Assembly: GCF_013407955.1 (NCBI RefSeq)
Contig: NZ_JACCBU010000001.1
Location: forward strand, 3,968,001 to 4,032,000
Source: Microlunatus parietis
Lineage (GTDB): Bacteria; Actinomycetota; Actinomycetes; Propionibacteriales; Propionibacteriaceae
Direction: 5' to 3'
DNA length: 64,000 bases
Shown here: piece by piece, positions 8,393-17,701 of the stretch
How positions within the stretch are numbered: position 1 is the stretch's first letter
Layout of the letters: each line of letters opens with the position of its first letter
Made by a program: the position numbers and the translations under genes
Notes under the pieces: model-generated
Told to the model about the DNA's origin: nothing
Seen by the model: the letters and a program-made list of their open reading frames with translations, nothing else
The model's database searches: none

Positions 8393-9523
8393 TCAGTCGG
8401 TCTTCTGCTCGTCCTCGTCGGCCTCGGCGAGCTTGTCCCGGACGGCCCGGATGTCGGTCGCCGTACGGACGTTGGCGATGGCGGCCTCCAGCCCGACCCG
8501 GACGACGAGGATCCAGAACAGCACCGGGATCCAGCCGAGCAGCAGGGCCAGGATGCCGAGCACCGGGCTGCCGCCGCCCATTCCGGAACCGGCGGAGAAG
8601 CCTCCGATGATCGCCATCAGCCAGTAGAAGACGCCGACGGCGATCGCCACGACGAACACGATCTTGGCCAGTCCTGGCGTTGCGTACTTGCCGAAGGACA
8701 GGTCGAACAGAGCCGCCACCGGGTTCGCGTCGGATGGACCCTTGTCGATCTTGTAGGGCGACGCCACCGGAGCCGGCTGCTGGCCGCCCTGATAGCCGAA
8801 GCCCTGCTGCTGCTGCGGCGGCTGGTACTGCTGCTGTTGCTGCTGGCCATAGCCCTGCTGCTGCCCGTACTGCGGCTGCGCCTGACCGTACTGCTGCTGT
8901 TGCTCGCCGTACTGCTGCTGCGGTTGCTGCTGCTGGTCACCGTACTGCTGCTGGGCCTGCTGCGGCTGGCCGTACTGCGGCTGCGCCTGGCCGTACTGCG
9001 GCTGATTCTGGGCCTGGCCGTACTGCTGCTGACCGCCGTACTGCTGCTGGCCGCCGTAGGGCTGCTGCTGGTCACCCCAGTTGAACTGGCCCGGGCCGCC
9101 GAGCTGCTGGGTCTCCTCGGGCACCGAGCTGGAGACCGGGGAACCGGCCGGCGAACCCCAGGGGGTCGGGCGCGGTGCGCTGGACTGCGAGGAGGCCGAC
9201 GGAGCCGAGGACGATTCCGGTCGGTTCGGCGGCACCGGCGGTACGGCAGCACTCGGCGGCGGCGGCGACAGCACGGTCGCGTCCGGATCCGAGGAGCCGA
9301 AGCTCGGCCGGTCGGAGCCGCTGCCCTGGTCCGAACCCGGCCCGGAGCCGCCGGGCGCGGTGTCCTCCGGCTGCTCGAACGCGTGCCGCGGCGTGGCGGC
9401 CGGCCCCTGATCGGGACGGCTCGGCGTCTCGCTGGACTGGCCGAAGGCCGCCGGACCCGGCTCGTTCGCCGGTCCGTCCTGGTTCGGACCGTGGTCGTTC
9501 GGGTCTCCTGGCTGTTGTGACAT
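8393..9523 (-). CDS. DUF4282 membrane protein with long Pro/Ser and Gln/Gly/Tyr low-complexity region
   Basis: 376 residues. Residues 1-150 are Pro/Ser/Gly-rich and disordered; about 152-255 consist of imperfect units of the type GQQQYG, AQPQYG and QQQQYG. The C-terminal ~100 residues match DUF4282: FDLSFGKYATPGLAK, a first TM helix (VVAIAVGVFYWLMAIIGGF), a glycine loop and a second TM helix (ILALLLGWIPVLFWILVVRV), then a cytoplasmic, charged end. DUF4282 proteins are small membrane proteins of unknown function. The Q/G/Y tract resembles prion-like or phase-separating segments. Same strand as the large surface nuclease upstream, 33 bases away, so possibly co-transcribed. Confidence 0.85.
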   Translation of the reverse strand: MSQQPGDPNDHGPNQDGPANEPGPAAFGQSSETPSRPDQGPAATPRHAFEQPEDTAPGGSGPGSDQGSGSDRPSFGSSDPDATVLSPPPPSAAVPPVPPNRPESSSAPSASSQSSAPRPTPWGSPAGSPVSSSVPEETQQLGGPGQFNWGDQQQPYGGQQQYGGQQQYGQAQNQPQYGQAQPQYGQPQQAQQQYGDQQQQPQQQYGEQQQQYGQAQPQYGQQQGYGQQQQQQYQPPQQQQGFGYQGGQQPAPVASPYKIDKGPSDANPVAALFDLSFGKYATPGLAKIVFVVAIAVGVFYWLMAIIGGFSAGSGMGGGSPVLGILALLLGWIPVLFWILVVRVGLEAAIANVRTATDIRAVRDKLAEADEDEQKTD

Positions 9524-9556
9524 GTCCCCAACTATCTCTTGTTTGCTTCTCCGTGG

Positions 9557-12500
9557 CTAGGACGCCGACCTGTTCGCGGCAGCCCGCTTCCGGATCAGCG
9601 AGATGATCAACAACGTGCCGCCGCCGACCACCGCGACCCCGGCCACGATCAGCAGCCAGAGCCCGATGTCGGAGCCGGTGTTGGGCAGTTCGCCGTCGTC
9701 CCCCGGATCCTCACCCGAGCCGCCCGGATTCTCGCCGCCGTTGCCCGGGCCGGGCTCATCGGAGCCCTTGACGATCATGAACCTGGTCCGGGCTTGCGCC
9801 TTGCCATCAGACCCGACCATCACGTACGGGCCGAGCTCGGTGTCCTCCGGGATCGTCACCCAGGCCGTCGCCTTGCCGTTCTCGTCCGGATCGACGGAGC
9901 CGAGCGGCACGGCTTCGCTGTCGTTCGGGGCGTCGCCACGGACCAGACTGATCTCGATCGTGTCGCCGTTCTGCTCGAACTGGTACAACTCAAGCTTGAT
10001 CCGCTCGCCGGGGGAGGCCTCGGCCGGCATCTTGATCTTCGGCTCGAACTCGTCCGGATTGTTGTAGATCGTGATCGGGAAGCTGATCGTCGTCCCGGTC
10101 GGCTCGGCGGTGATCACCATCGTCGCCGGGCCGGTCGGGAGGTCGGCCGGGAGATCGATCCGCAACTCGGCGACCCCGTCCAGCACCGTCCCGGTGCCCA
10201 CCGTGCGATCGCCGATGTTGGCCGTGATCGTCTTGTTCTTCGGTGCCTCGGCACCGGTGAAGTCGATCGTGTTCAGCGGGCCGCCGGTGGTCCGGTCCGC
10301 GCTGCCGATCTTCAGGATCGACCAGTCGTCGCGGTTCAGGTCCTGCAGCGGCCCGTCGAGGAACACGGCTCGCTTGGCGTACGACGGGCTGAGCGGTGAG
10401 GCCTGCTGTACGTACTCGGTCCAGGAATCAAGATCGATCAGGCCGGAGTCGCGCTTGTTCGCGGCGTCGGCCAGCACGTGGAAGTTGTCGCCGCCGGCGG
10501 CCAGGAAGCTGGCCGTGCCGATCCGGTAGGTGGCAGCCGGGTCGTACGGCTTCCCGTCGATCATGATCGTCGTGATCCGCTGGCCCCACGGCTGCGACTC
10601 ATCGTAGGTGTAGCTGACGTTGTCGGACAGCCCGAGTTGCAGGTACGGCCTCGACCCGGTGAACGGCGAACCGTCCGCGTTGGTCTGCCACTGCTGCTCC
10701 AGCAGCGTCCTGAATTGATCACCGGTCAGGTCCAGCGTCACCAGCGTGTTGGCGAACGGCAGCACGGCCGCCGCCTCGGAGTAGGTGATGTCGCCCTGAT
10801 CAAGATCGGCCCGGTTGCCGCCGGCGTTCTGGATGCCGATCTGGGCGCCGCCGCGCTGCGGATCGGACAGCTGCTCCCGGAACATGGTGGCGACCAGATT
10901 GCTGATCGTCGACTCGGCGGCCCGGTCCTCCAGCGGACCCTCGTCGGTCTCGACGACGCCGCGGGTGATCGGTGCGGTGGTCTCGCCGATCACCTTGCTG
11001 CCCAGCTCGTCCGCCTTCGCCAGCGCGTCGGCGACGATCTTGCTGATCTTGGCGACCCGCGGGTACTTCGTGATCAACTCGTCGTTCGGCGTCTCGGTGA
11101 TCTCCACGTTCTCCGCCGTGTACGAGGCGACGGCGCCGGCCTCGTCGAACCGCAGCGTCACCTTGCCGAGCAGCGCACCGTACGACTCCGACTGCAGGAT
11201 CGGCCGGGTCTTGCCCTGGACACCGGGAATCGGGCCGTCCCAGACGTAGGCCTGGTGGGTGTGCGCGGTGAAGATCGCCGCCACCTCCGCCGAGGTCTCG
11301 TTGACGATCTTGGCGAACGTGCCGCCCTTGGACACCTCGTCCTCGAGGGTTCCGTTCGGCTCGCCCTCGACGGCGCCCTCGTGGTACTCGGCGATGATCA
11401 CGTCGGCCTCGCCGTTGGAATCGTCGCCATCGCTGAGCTTCTTCGCGACCCGGTTCACCGCGTCCACCGGATCACCGAAGTCGATGTCGGCGATGCCGTC
11501 CGGGGCCACCAGGGACCGGGTCTCGGCGGTGACTGCGCCGATCACCGCGACCGTCCGGCCGGCCTTCTCGAACGTCGCGTACTCCGGCAGCGCCGGCGTC
11601 GTGGTGCCCTTGCGGTAGACGTTCGCGCCGAGGTAGGTCCAGTCGGCGTTCTTGATCACTCGGTCGGTCAGGTCCGCGAAGCCGCGGTCGAACTCGTGGT
11701 TGCCCACCGCCGCCGCGGCCAGCTCGGCCGCGTTCAGTACGTCGATCGTCGGCTGGTCCTGCTGGATCGACGACGCGAACAGCGAGGCGCCGATGTTGTC
11801 GCCGGCACTCAGGAACAGCGTGTTGTCCTCGCCGGCTTGCTCGCGCTGCTGCTCGACCGTGCCGAACAGGGCGACCGTGTTGGGGAACTCCTCGGCGATC
11901 CGGCCGTGGAAGTCGTTCAGGTTGAGCAAGGTCAGGTCGTCGCCGGCGGCCGCGACCTTCGGGGTGCCGCCGCGACCGGCGGTGATCCCCATGATCACCG
12001 GATCATGATCACTGGCCCGGCGCACGTCGTCGGTGTAGTAGTCGATCTTGGTCGTGCGGTACTGCGAGTACTCCAGCGCGGTCGACTCGCCGGAGTTGAT
12101 GTTCCAGACCGCGGCGGTGGTCTTGCGCTGGGCCAGCGGCCGGTTGATCAGGATGTGATCAAGAGAGCCGGCCAGCCCGGAGAAGTTGTACGAGTACTGG
12201 TCGGCCGGCGCCGCCGCGGCGAACCCGGCGTCGTAGAGGACCCGCATCGGGTCCTCCTGCGAGTAGGCGTTGAAATCGCCGACCAGCGCGATCGAGTTCG
12301 CCCGGGTGCTCCGGCGCAGCGTCGGCAGCCAGTCGACCAGCGCCTCGGCCTGCCGGACCCGGTCGCCGTTGTAGGCGCCCTGCCCGTCGCCGGTGTCCGC
12401 GTTGTCGCCGGTCGCGCCGGAGCTGCTCTTGGACTTGAAGTGGTTCACCACGACCAGGGTCGGCTCGCCGCCCTCGGCCGCCGTGAAGCTGGCCGCGATC

Positions 12501-13873
12501 GGGGTCCGCGCGTTGGCGAACGCGCCGTCGTCGGTTGCCGCCGAGCCGAGCGCGTACGCGTTGCCGTTGAGTTCCACCTCGGCCGGCTGGTAGATCAGCG
12601 CGTTGGTGATGAAGTCCTGATCGGCGACCGGCTGCAATTGCGTCGAGGACGGGACGAAGGCCCACTTGTCACTACCGGCGGCCCCGTTCAGCGCGTACAC
12701 CAGGGTCGCGGTCGCCTCGTCGACATCCTCGCCGAGCTTGGCCGAGTTCTCGATCTCCATCAGGCCGACCACGGACGCGTCCAGCTCGTTGATCGCGTTG
12801 ATGATCTTGGCCTGCTGCCGGGCCAGGTCGTCGGTGTCCCAGGCGCCCCGCACGTCGCAGTCGAAGGTCACGTTGAACGTGGCGTCGAGCGACTTGTTGC
12901 CGCCGACGCAGTCGGTCCGGCCCTGGCCGGTGGTGGTGAAGTAGTTGAGCACGTTGAACGACGCGATCGAGAAGTCGCCCTCCGGCTTCGGCGCCGCCGG
13001 CGTCTCGCCCGCGTCGATCTTAGCCGGCTCGTCGCCCGCCTCGATCGGTCCGGCCGGGTTGAACTTCCACTTGTCGTTGCGCCAGTCGATGATCACCGGC
13101 GCGGTCAGCTCGAGAGTGTCGCCGACCGTGACGCCCTCGCCCGTCTTCAGGTACGGCAGCGTCTGGCCGGCGGTCCCGCGGTTGGTGCCGTCGTCGAGGT
13201 TGACCCGATTGATCAGGTTGGCCGCGGCCTGCTGCGCGGCGGCGTCCGAACCCGGCGCCCCGACGTCGGTCGGCTGCACCGGCAGTTCGCCGCCGGCGGC
13301 CAGGCCGAGCTCGCCGTACGCCAGCAGCGGGTAGGTGTCGCTGACCAGGAACTCCTCGTCGCTCTCGTACAGCATCGACTCGAAGTTCTCGCGGTGCTCC
13401 GCCGTCTCCGCCCAGGCCGTCGTCACCGGCGCCGGCGGCTCGACGTCGGCCTCGACGACGGTCACCGACTTGAGCGCGAGCTGGGTCAGGCCCCGGTACT
13501 CGCCGGCCGTGCCGGTCACCGTCACGCCGTCGCCGACCTCGACGTCGAACGCGACATTGCCCGCGTAGACGAAGATCGCATCGGATGCCCCGGCCGGATC
13601 CTTGTCCTCGCCGCCGGTCCCCGGGGTCTGGATGACGAACCCGTTGAACCCGTTGCCCGCCTTGGGATAGACCGCCGTCACGACCGAGGTCTCGGTGGTC
13701 ACCTCCTGGCCGTTCAGGGGCGTGCTGTCACCGGTGCCCTGGATGTCGGCGATCGCGACCGGCTCGGCCGCGTAGGCCGGTGGAGCGGTCAGGAACAGCC
13801 CGAGGGCCAGTGCCACGGCCAAGAGCGTCGAGAGGATGATCCGAATCCTGCGGCCGTGACCTGACACCAGCAC
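9557..13873 (-). CDS. Surface-anchored ExeM/NucH-type nuclease fused to 5'-nucleotidase
   Basis: 1438 residues. Signal peptide 1-36 (APPAYAAEP). Residues about 40-145 look like an OB-fold domain, and about 298-650 are an endonuclease/exonuclease/phosphatase domain of the ExeM/NucH family (FSIASFNVLNYF, LMEIEN with E373, VVVNHFKSK, ALVGDFNAY, SDHDPVIMG). Then follows a UshA-like metallophosphatase (LLNLNDFHGR, FLSAGDNIGAS, AVGNHEFDRG, FTAHTHQ) with its 5'-nucleotidase C-terminal domain (QNAGGNRADL, TASFLAAGGDNF), an Ig-like stretch, and the sortase signal LPNTG (1396-1400) with a TM helix and a basic tail. Predicted role: cut extracellular DNA and dephosphorylate the nucleotides on the cell wall, scavenging phosphate and nucleosides. 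The sortase lies outside the window. Confidence 0.93.
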   Translation of the reverse strand: MLVSGHGRRIRIILSTLLAVALALGLFLTAPPAYAAEPVAIADIQGTGDSTPLNGQEVTTETSVVTAVYPKAGNGFNGFVIQTPGTGGEDKDPAGASDAIFVYAGNVAFDVEVGDGVTVTGTAGEYRGLTQLALKSVTVVEADVEPPAPVTTAWAETAEHRENFESMLYESDEEFLVSDTYPLLAYGELGLAAGGELPVQPTDVGAPGSDAAAQQAAANLINRVNLDDGTNRGTAGQTLPYLKTGEGVTVGDTLELTAPVIIDWRNDKWKFNPAGPIEAGDEPAKIDAGETPAAPKPEGDFSIASFNVLNYFTTTGQGRTDCVGGNKSLDATFNVTFDCDVRGAWDTDDLARQQAKIINAINELDASVVGLMEIENSAKLGEDVDEATATLVYALNGAAGSDKWAFVPSSTQLQPVADQDFITNALIYQPAEVELNGNAYALGSAATDDGAFANARTPIAASFTAAEGGEPTLVVVNHFKSKSSSGATGDNADTGDGQGAYNGDRVRQAEALVDWLPTLRRSTRANSIALVGDFNAYSQEDPMRVLYDAGFAAAAPADQYSYNFSGLAGSLDHILINRPLAQRKTTAAVWNINSGESTALEYSQYRTTKIDYYTDDVRRASDHDPVIMGITAGRGGTPKVAAAGDDLTLLNLNDFHGRIAEEFPNTVALFGTVEQQREQAGEDNTLFLSAGDNIGASLFASSIQQDQPTIDVLNAAELAAAAVGNHEFDRGFADLTDRVIKNADWTYLGANVYRKGTTTPALPEYATFEKAGRTVAVIGAVTAETRSLVAPDGIADIDFGDPVDAVNRVAKKLSDGDDSNGEADVIIAEYHEGAVEGEPNGTLEDEVSKGGTFAKIVNETSAEVAAIFTAHTHQAYVWDGPIPGVQGKTRPILQSESYGALLGKVTLRFDEAGAVASYTAENVEITETPNDELITKYPRVAKISKIVADALAKADELGSKVIGETTAPITRGVVETDEGPLEDRAAESTISNLVATMFREQLSDPQRGGAQIGIQNAGGNRADLDQGDITYSEAAAVLPFANTLVTLDLTGDQFRTLLEQQWQTNADGSPFTGSRPYLQLGLSDNVSYTYDESQPWGQRITTIMIDGKPYDPAATYRIGTASFLAAGGDNFHVLADAANKRDSGLIDLDSWTEYVQQASPLSPSYAKRAVFLDGPLQDLNRDDWSILKIGSADRTTGGPLNTIDFTGAEAPKNKTITANIGDRTVGTGTVLDGVAELRIDLPADLPTGPATMVITAEPTGTTISFPITIYNNPDEFEPKIKMPAEASPGERIKLELYQFEQNGDTIEISLVRGDAPNDSEAVPLGSVDPDENGKATAWVTIPEDTELGPYVMVGSDGKAQARTRFMIVKGSDEPGPGNGGENPGGSGEDPGDDGELPNTGSDIGLWLLIVAGVAVVGGGTLLIISLIRKRAAANRSAS

Positions 13874-14014
13874 CTACGTCTCCTCCGAGTCCGCCACCGC
13901 GACCCCGATCGGACCGCGGAAATCCCCTGGGACAACCTCTCGCGCCCGGCCCCGGTTCGCAACCCACTCCGAAGAAATTCGCGCAGACGTCACCTGCGCA
14001 GCGGGCCTCGGCGG

Positions 14015-14101
14015 CGAGTGGCACAGAATTGCGTTCTGCTGGGTTCGGAGATCGGTTTCTCGGCTTCGGCGGGGTCGCGAGATGCAATTCTGTGCCACTC
14101 G
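14015..14101. repeat. Perfect 18-bp inverted repeat with 51-base loop
   Basis: CGAGTGGCACAGAATTGC (14015-14032) is matched exactly by GCAATTCTGTGCCACTCG (14084-14101). It lies in the 242-base spacer between the nuclease/nucleotidase gene start and the end of the HNH toxin cassette. It could be a terminator for the cassette, a mobile palindromic element or an end-repeat remnant; no ORF lies in the loop. Confidence 0.7.
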
Positions 14102-14115
14102 GGCACAGCAGGGGG

Positions 14116-14457
14116 CTACGCGGTGCCCGGCTGTTGCCGGCGACGCCACTGGGCCAGGACGATGCTGGCCTCAAGGACATCAATGGTCTCCAGCACGGGC
14201 ACGGCCAGGTCGGCGTGACCACGGCTCAGGAGGAACGTTGCGGCTCCGAAGCGGACCTGCTTGTCCTCGGCCTCCGCGAGCAGGGGAGCTAGCAGCTCAA
14301 CGAGGTGTCCCGCGGCGTCGTGACGCGCGGCGATTGCTTCCATCTTGGCCGTGGCTGCGTTCGATGCAGTGGCTTCGGGGTCGTCGCCGCTGAGCAGGCG
14401 TTCGGCTTCCAGCAGTTGGTGCCGGACCTCGTTACGGTCCTCGTCAAGCGTCGCCAC
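14116..14457 (-). CDS. Small helical protein, putative immunity protein of the HNH cassette
   Basis: 113 residues, all-helical in appearance, no signal peptide. It begins MATLDEDRNEVRHQLLEA and contains QVRFGAATFLLSRGHADLA, a HEAT-like pattern reminiscent of DUF2019-type immunity proteins. Its ATG lies 14 bases inside the end of the upstream nuclease-like gene, so the two are translationally coupled. In polymorphic toxin loci a small gene directly after a C-terminal nuclease toxin usually encodes the cognate inhibitor. That role is inferred from position and size; the family match is weak. Confidence 0.55.
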   Translation of the reverse strand: MATLDEDRNEVRHQLLEAERLLSGDDPEATASNAATAKMEAIAARHDAAGHLVELLAPLLAEAEDKQVRFGAATFLLSRGHADLAVPVLETIDVLEASIVLAQWRRRQQPGTA

Positions 14458-15295
14458 GGTACTTCCCTATCTCTTCGTCGACCACGTTCCGGCCGAAGGC
14501 GTGCTGCGTCTCGAACGGCAGCCCGTCGAGCGAGTCCCGCAGGTGCGAGAAACCCGGAATGCCCTTGTTATAGCGTGCCGTGATCTTCTCGTGCACTGGT
14601 CGATCGAGCCAGCCCAGATTGTCACTGGAGTGAATCTGCTCCGGGGTGAACCCGGAGCGCTCTGGCCGGGCCTGCGAGCGCTCCACCAGGTGATGCAAGT
14701 CCTGGCCGGGCCGCGGCCCGTGCTCCCGGATGCTCGCCCGCCGGGCCGCGTCGAAGGTGCTGAAGGTCCTGGACTCTCCGAACTCCTCAGTGAGCGTCTT
14801 GAACTCGCGCTGCTTCTCGGGCTTCTCGTCGCCCTCGTTGGCCGGTTCGGGCGCCGACTTCTCGGCATCTTCCTTGATCCGACGGTTGTGCTGGCGGATG
14901 TACTCTACGGGCGTCAGCCCGTTCGAGTCCCGCATGACCGAATCTCGGCGCGGCTCGGCCGAGGGTTCGACCTTCTCCACAGGCGCGCTCATGTCCGTCG
15001 CGGCCTTGGCCTCGTCGATCCGCTTGTTGCGCTCGAACCGCAGCTCGGCTGCGGTCATACCGTCGGCGTCCCTCATGACCGGGTCCCGGCGAGGACGCTC
15101 GGCATCGACCTGCTCGGTCTCGGCCTGTCCGGAATCCACCTTCTTGTTCCACTCGCGGATGTACTCGGCCGGCGTCAGCCCATTGTCGTCGCGCAACGCG
15201 TAGCGGGACCGGTCCTCCTGGACCGGTTCCGGTGGCCGTGGTCGTTCGATCTCGCCAGGGTCGTCTGGCCGGCCTGACGGTCGGTCGATCCGCAT
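14444..15295 (-). CDS. HNH (His-Me finger) nuclease toxin-like protein with three N-terminal repeats
   Basis: 283 residues, no signal peptide or membrane segment. Three ~24-residue repeats with core RDxNGLTPxEYIRxxNRR lie at about 31-54, 71-94 and 118-141, separated by charged linkers. The C-terminal domain (about 193-275) has the spacing of His-Me finger toxin nucleases: DLHHLVERSQ (H201/H202), IHSSDNLGWL (N226) and RPVHEKITARY (H235). Predicted DNase or RNase acting inside a target cell or on the host itself. The overlapping downstream gene may be its inhibitor. No WXG100, RHS or other known delivery domain is visible, so how the repeats act is unknown. There is no clear ribosome site before the ATG, only TATCGT seven bases upstream, which fits leaderless mRNA. 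Confidence 0.65.
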   Translation of the reverse strand: MRIDRPSGRPDDPGEIERPRPPEPVQEDRSRYALRDDNGLTPAEYIREWNKKVDSGQAETEQVDAERPRRDPVMRDADGMTAAELRFERNKRIDEAKAATDMSAPVEKVEPSAEPRRDSVMRDSNGLTPVEYIRQHNRRIKEDAEKSAPEPANEGDEKPEKQREFKTLTEEFGESRTFSTFDAARRASIREHGPRPGQDLHHLVERSQARPERSGFTPEQIHSSDNLGWLDRPVHEKITARYNKGIPGFSHLRDSLDGLPFETQHAFGRNVVDEEIGKYRGDA

Positions 15296-15430
15296 GGCTC
15301 GACGATACGAGGCTGGAGCGGCCGGCGACTACCGCTCGGCGTCGAGCCGGGCACCGAGCGGGGCGGTTCCTTCACTTCGGGGGGATGAAGGACGTCGGAA
15401 GCGCCCCGCTCGATGCGGTCCGGGATCGGC

Positions 15431-17284
15431 TCAGAATGCGGACTCGGGTAGGTCCATCACCGCGTTGTCGGTCTGCTCGGCGATGGTCCGTTCGGCGGTC
15501 AGGCGCGGCAGCATGGTCCGGGCGAACCAGCGGGCGGCGGCGACCTTGCCCTCGTAGAAGGCGCGATCGGCGTCGGACACGTTGCCGGCCAGGGCCTGCA
15601 GGGCGACCTCGGCGCCGCGCAGCAGCAGCCAGGCGCAGATCAGGTCGCCGGCAGCCATCAGCAGCCGGGTGGTGTTCAGCCCGACCTGGTAGAGGTCGCG
15701 CGGCTCGCCGGCGGCGGAGGACTGCAGCCGGGTGATCATCGCGGCGACGATCGAACCGACGTCCTCGAGGCCCTTCTGGAGCAGCTCTCGCTCCTCCTTC
15801 AGCTGACCTTGATCATCGCCGCCGGCCGCGAACGCGCCGATCTCCGCGGACAGGGCCCCGAGCGCCTTGCCCTGGTCCTTGATGATCTTGCGGAAGAACA
15901 GGTCCTGGCCCTGGATCGCGGTGGTGCCCTCGTAGAGCGTGTCGATCTTGGCGTCGCGAACGTACTGCTCCAGGGGGAAGTCGGCGATGAAGCCGGAGCC
16001 GCCGAACGTCTGCAGGGACTCGGTGCCGAGCAACACCCAGGAGCGTTCGGACCCGTACCCCTTGACGATCGGCAGCATCAGATCGTTGAGTCGCTCCGCC
16101 AATTCGTCGGTACGGCCCTCGGCGCGCGCGACCGCCACCCGGTCCTGGATGCTCGCCGCGTACAGCACCAGGGCCCGCATCCCTTCCACGGCAGACTTCT
16201 GGGTCATCAGCGAACGCCGGACGTCCGGGTGGTTGATGATCGTCACCCGGGGCGACGCCTTGTCGGCGGCCTTGGCCAGGTCGGGCCCCTGGACCCGCGC
16301 CTTCGCATACTCCAGCGCGTTGAGATAACCCGTGGACAGGGTCGCGATGGCCTTGGTGCCGACCAGCATTCGGGCGTGCTCGATGATCTCGAACATCTGC
16401 TTGATCCCGTTGTGCACCTCGCCGAGCAGCCAGCCCTTGGCCGGAGTGTCGCCGTCGCCGAAGGTGAGCTCGCAGGTGTTGGACACCTTGAGCCCCATCT
16501 TGTGCTCCAGTCCGGTGACGTTGACGCCGTTGCGCTCCCCGGTCAGCTCACCGGTCTCATGATCGAAGTGGTACTTGGGCACGATGAACAGGCTGAGCCC
16601 CTTGGTGCCGGGCCCGCCCTCGCCCTCGACGCCGTGGGGCCGCGCCAGCACCAGGTGAATGATGTTCTCGGTGAGATCGTGCTCACCGCCCGTGATGAAG
16701 CGCTTGACGCCCTCGAGGTGCCAGGAGCCGTCCGGCTGCGGTACGGCCCGGGTCCGTCCCGCGCCGACATCGGAGCCGGCGTCCGGCTCGGTCAGCACCA
16801 TCGTCGCCGCCCACTTCCGGTCGACGATGTGCTTGCCGATCTTCTTGTCCCGTTCGGTGCCGTTGCGCCACACCGCGTAGCCCATGTGCGGGCCCTCCGC
16901 GTACATGTAGATCGACGGGTTCGCGCCGAGCACCATCTCGGCCAGACCCCAGGCCAGGCTCGGCGGCGTCGGCTGGCCGTCGAGCTCCTCCGGCAGCACC
17001 ACGCGCCACCAGTCGGAGTCGATATAGGCCTGGTACGACTTCTTGAACGACTCGGGCAGCGGCGCCGTCTGCGTCACCGGGTCGAACACGGGCGGGTTGC
17101 GGTCGCCGTCGACGAAGGACTCGGCCAGCTTGGTCCGAGCCAGCAGGTCGACCTCGGCCAGCATGGCCTCGGCCGTCTCCCGGTCGAGCTCCGCGTACGG
17201 GCCGGTGCCGAGCACCTTCTCGGTGTGCAGCACCTCGAACAGGTTGAACGCGATGTCGCGGACATTGGACTTGTAGTGCGCCAT
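15431..17284 (-). CDS. Long-chain acyl-CoA dehydrogenase, FadE5/DmdC-like
   Basis: 617 residues, the length of the long FadE5/DmdC subgroup rather than the ~380-residue short type. It shows the FAD-binding signatures ([22 protein letters not shown]), the catalytic-base region [16 protein letters not shown], and an extra C-terminal helical domain ending in DLPESAF. It dehydrogenates acyl-CoA to trans-2-enoyl-CoA in beta-oxidation, in the cytosol. ATG start at 17284. The upstream region carries two near-identical 16-bp palindromes that probably bind a TetR-type fatty acid repressor. The electron-transfer partners are not in the window. Confidence 0.92.
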   Translation of the reverse strand: MAHYKSNVRDIAFNLFEVLHTEKVLGTGPYAELDRETAEAMLAEVDLLARTKLAESFVDGDRNPPVFDPVTQTAPLPESFKKSYQAYIDSDWWRVVLPEELDGQPTPPSLAWGLAEMVLGANPSIYMYAEGPHMGYAVWRNGTERDKKIGKHIVDRKWAATMVLTEPDAGSDVGAGRTRAVPQPDGSWHLEGVKRFITGGEHDLTENIIHLVLARPHGVEGEGGPGTKGLSLFIVPKYHFDHETGELTGERNGVNVTGLEHKMGLKVSNTCELTFGDGDTPAKGWLLGEVHNGIKQMFEIIEHARMLVGTKAIATLSTGYLNALEYAKARVQGPDLAKAADKASPRVTIINHPDVRRSLMTQKSAVEGMRALVLYAASIQDRVAVARAEGRTDELAERLNDLMLPIVKGYGSERSWVLLGTESLQTFGGSGFIADFPLEQYVRDAKIDTLYEGTTAIQGQDLFFRKIIKDQGKALGALSAEIGAFAAGGDDQGQLKEERELLQKGLEDVGSIVAAMITRLQSSAAGEPRDLYQVGLNTTRLLMAAGDLICAWLLLRGAEVALQALAGNVSDADRAFYEGKVAAARWFARTMLPRLTAERTIAEQTDNAVMDLPESAF

Positions 17285-17306
17285 GGGACTCCTCGCCAGG
17301 ACCGAA

Positions 17307-17347
17307 GTTACCCGCCAGTAACCAGAAGTATGCTACTCGCTGGTAAC
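17307..17347 (-). promoter_or_regulatory. Twin GTTAC-type palindromes upstream of acyl-CoA dehydrogenase
   Basis: GTTACCCGCCAGTAAC (17307-17322) and GCTACTCGCTGGTAAC (17332-17347) are each imperfect palindromes with GTTAC/GTAAC arms. They are inverted relative to each other, with centres 25 bp apart, and end 23 bases before the start codon. TTAC(N6)GTAA-type sites are typical of TetR repressors of fatty-acid genes in actinobacteria. No such regulator is adjacent, so a trans-acting one is inferred. Confidence 0.6.
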
Positions 17348-17701
17348 CCTGGCAAGCCGATCCGGGCGAACGGTCGCGGACAAAGTGATTCGCCGGGTGA
17401 GGCACCATGGCCTCACCCGGCGTCACTCTCTCGAGCAGGGTGTGATCAGCACGGACGGGTAGCTCGGCCACACGGGCCACGAGAAGGTGGGGTTGAGTGC
17501 GGTCTTACGAGCTTCGCCGATTCACACTCCTGACCTGCCGGATTCCGGGGAGATACCCGGCAGAAGAGAGAGCTACATTCTAGGTTTCGGCGACCCGTCG
17601 CGGTAGGGGAAGTTGGTCCCGTCTTTCTGCCGTACAAGCAAAATCTTGATGATCTTCACATCCTGACAAAGTCCGCGGTCCGGCCGTGGTTCGATGGGGC
17701 C
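17348..17701. other. Intergenic region with a strong hairpin
   Basis: No convincing gene. It holds a perfect 13-bp stem, CGCCGGGTGAGGC (17391-17403) with GCCTCACCCGGCG (17410-17422) around the loop ACCATG, and a weaker 7-bp stem CTGCCGG/CCGGCAG (17535-17541, 17557-17563). The flanking genes diverge, so the first hairpin terminates neither; a small RNA or regulatory structure is possible. The rest has slightly lower GC than coding DNA and should contain the promoter of the DUF1697 gene. Confidence 0.5.

Noticed and set aside
10478..13864. A 1128-residue open frame on the plus strand
   Set aside because: Antisense shadow of the surface nuclease gene; Arg/Gly/Val-rich, no domain, typical of high-GC mirror frames.
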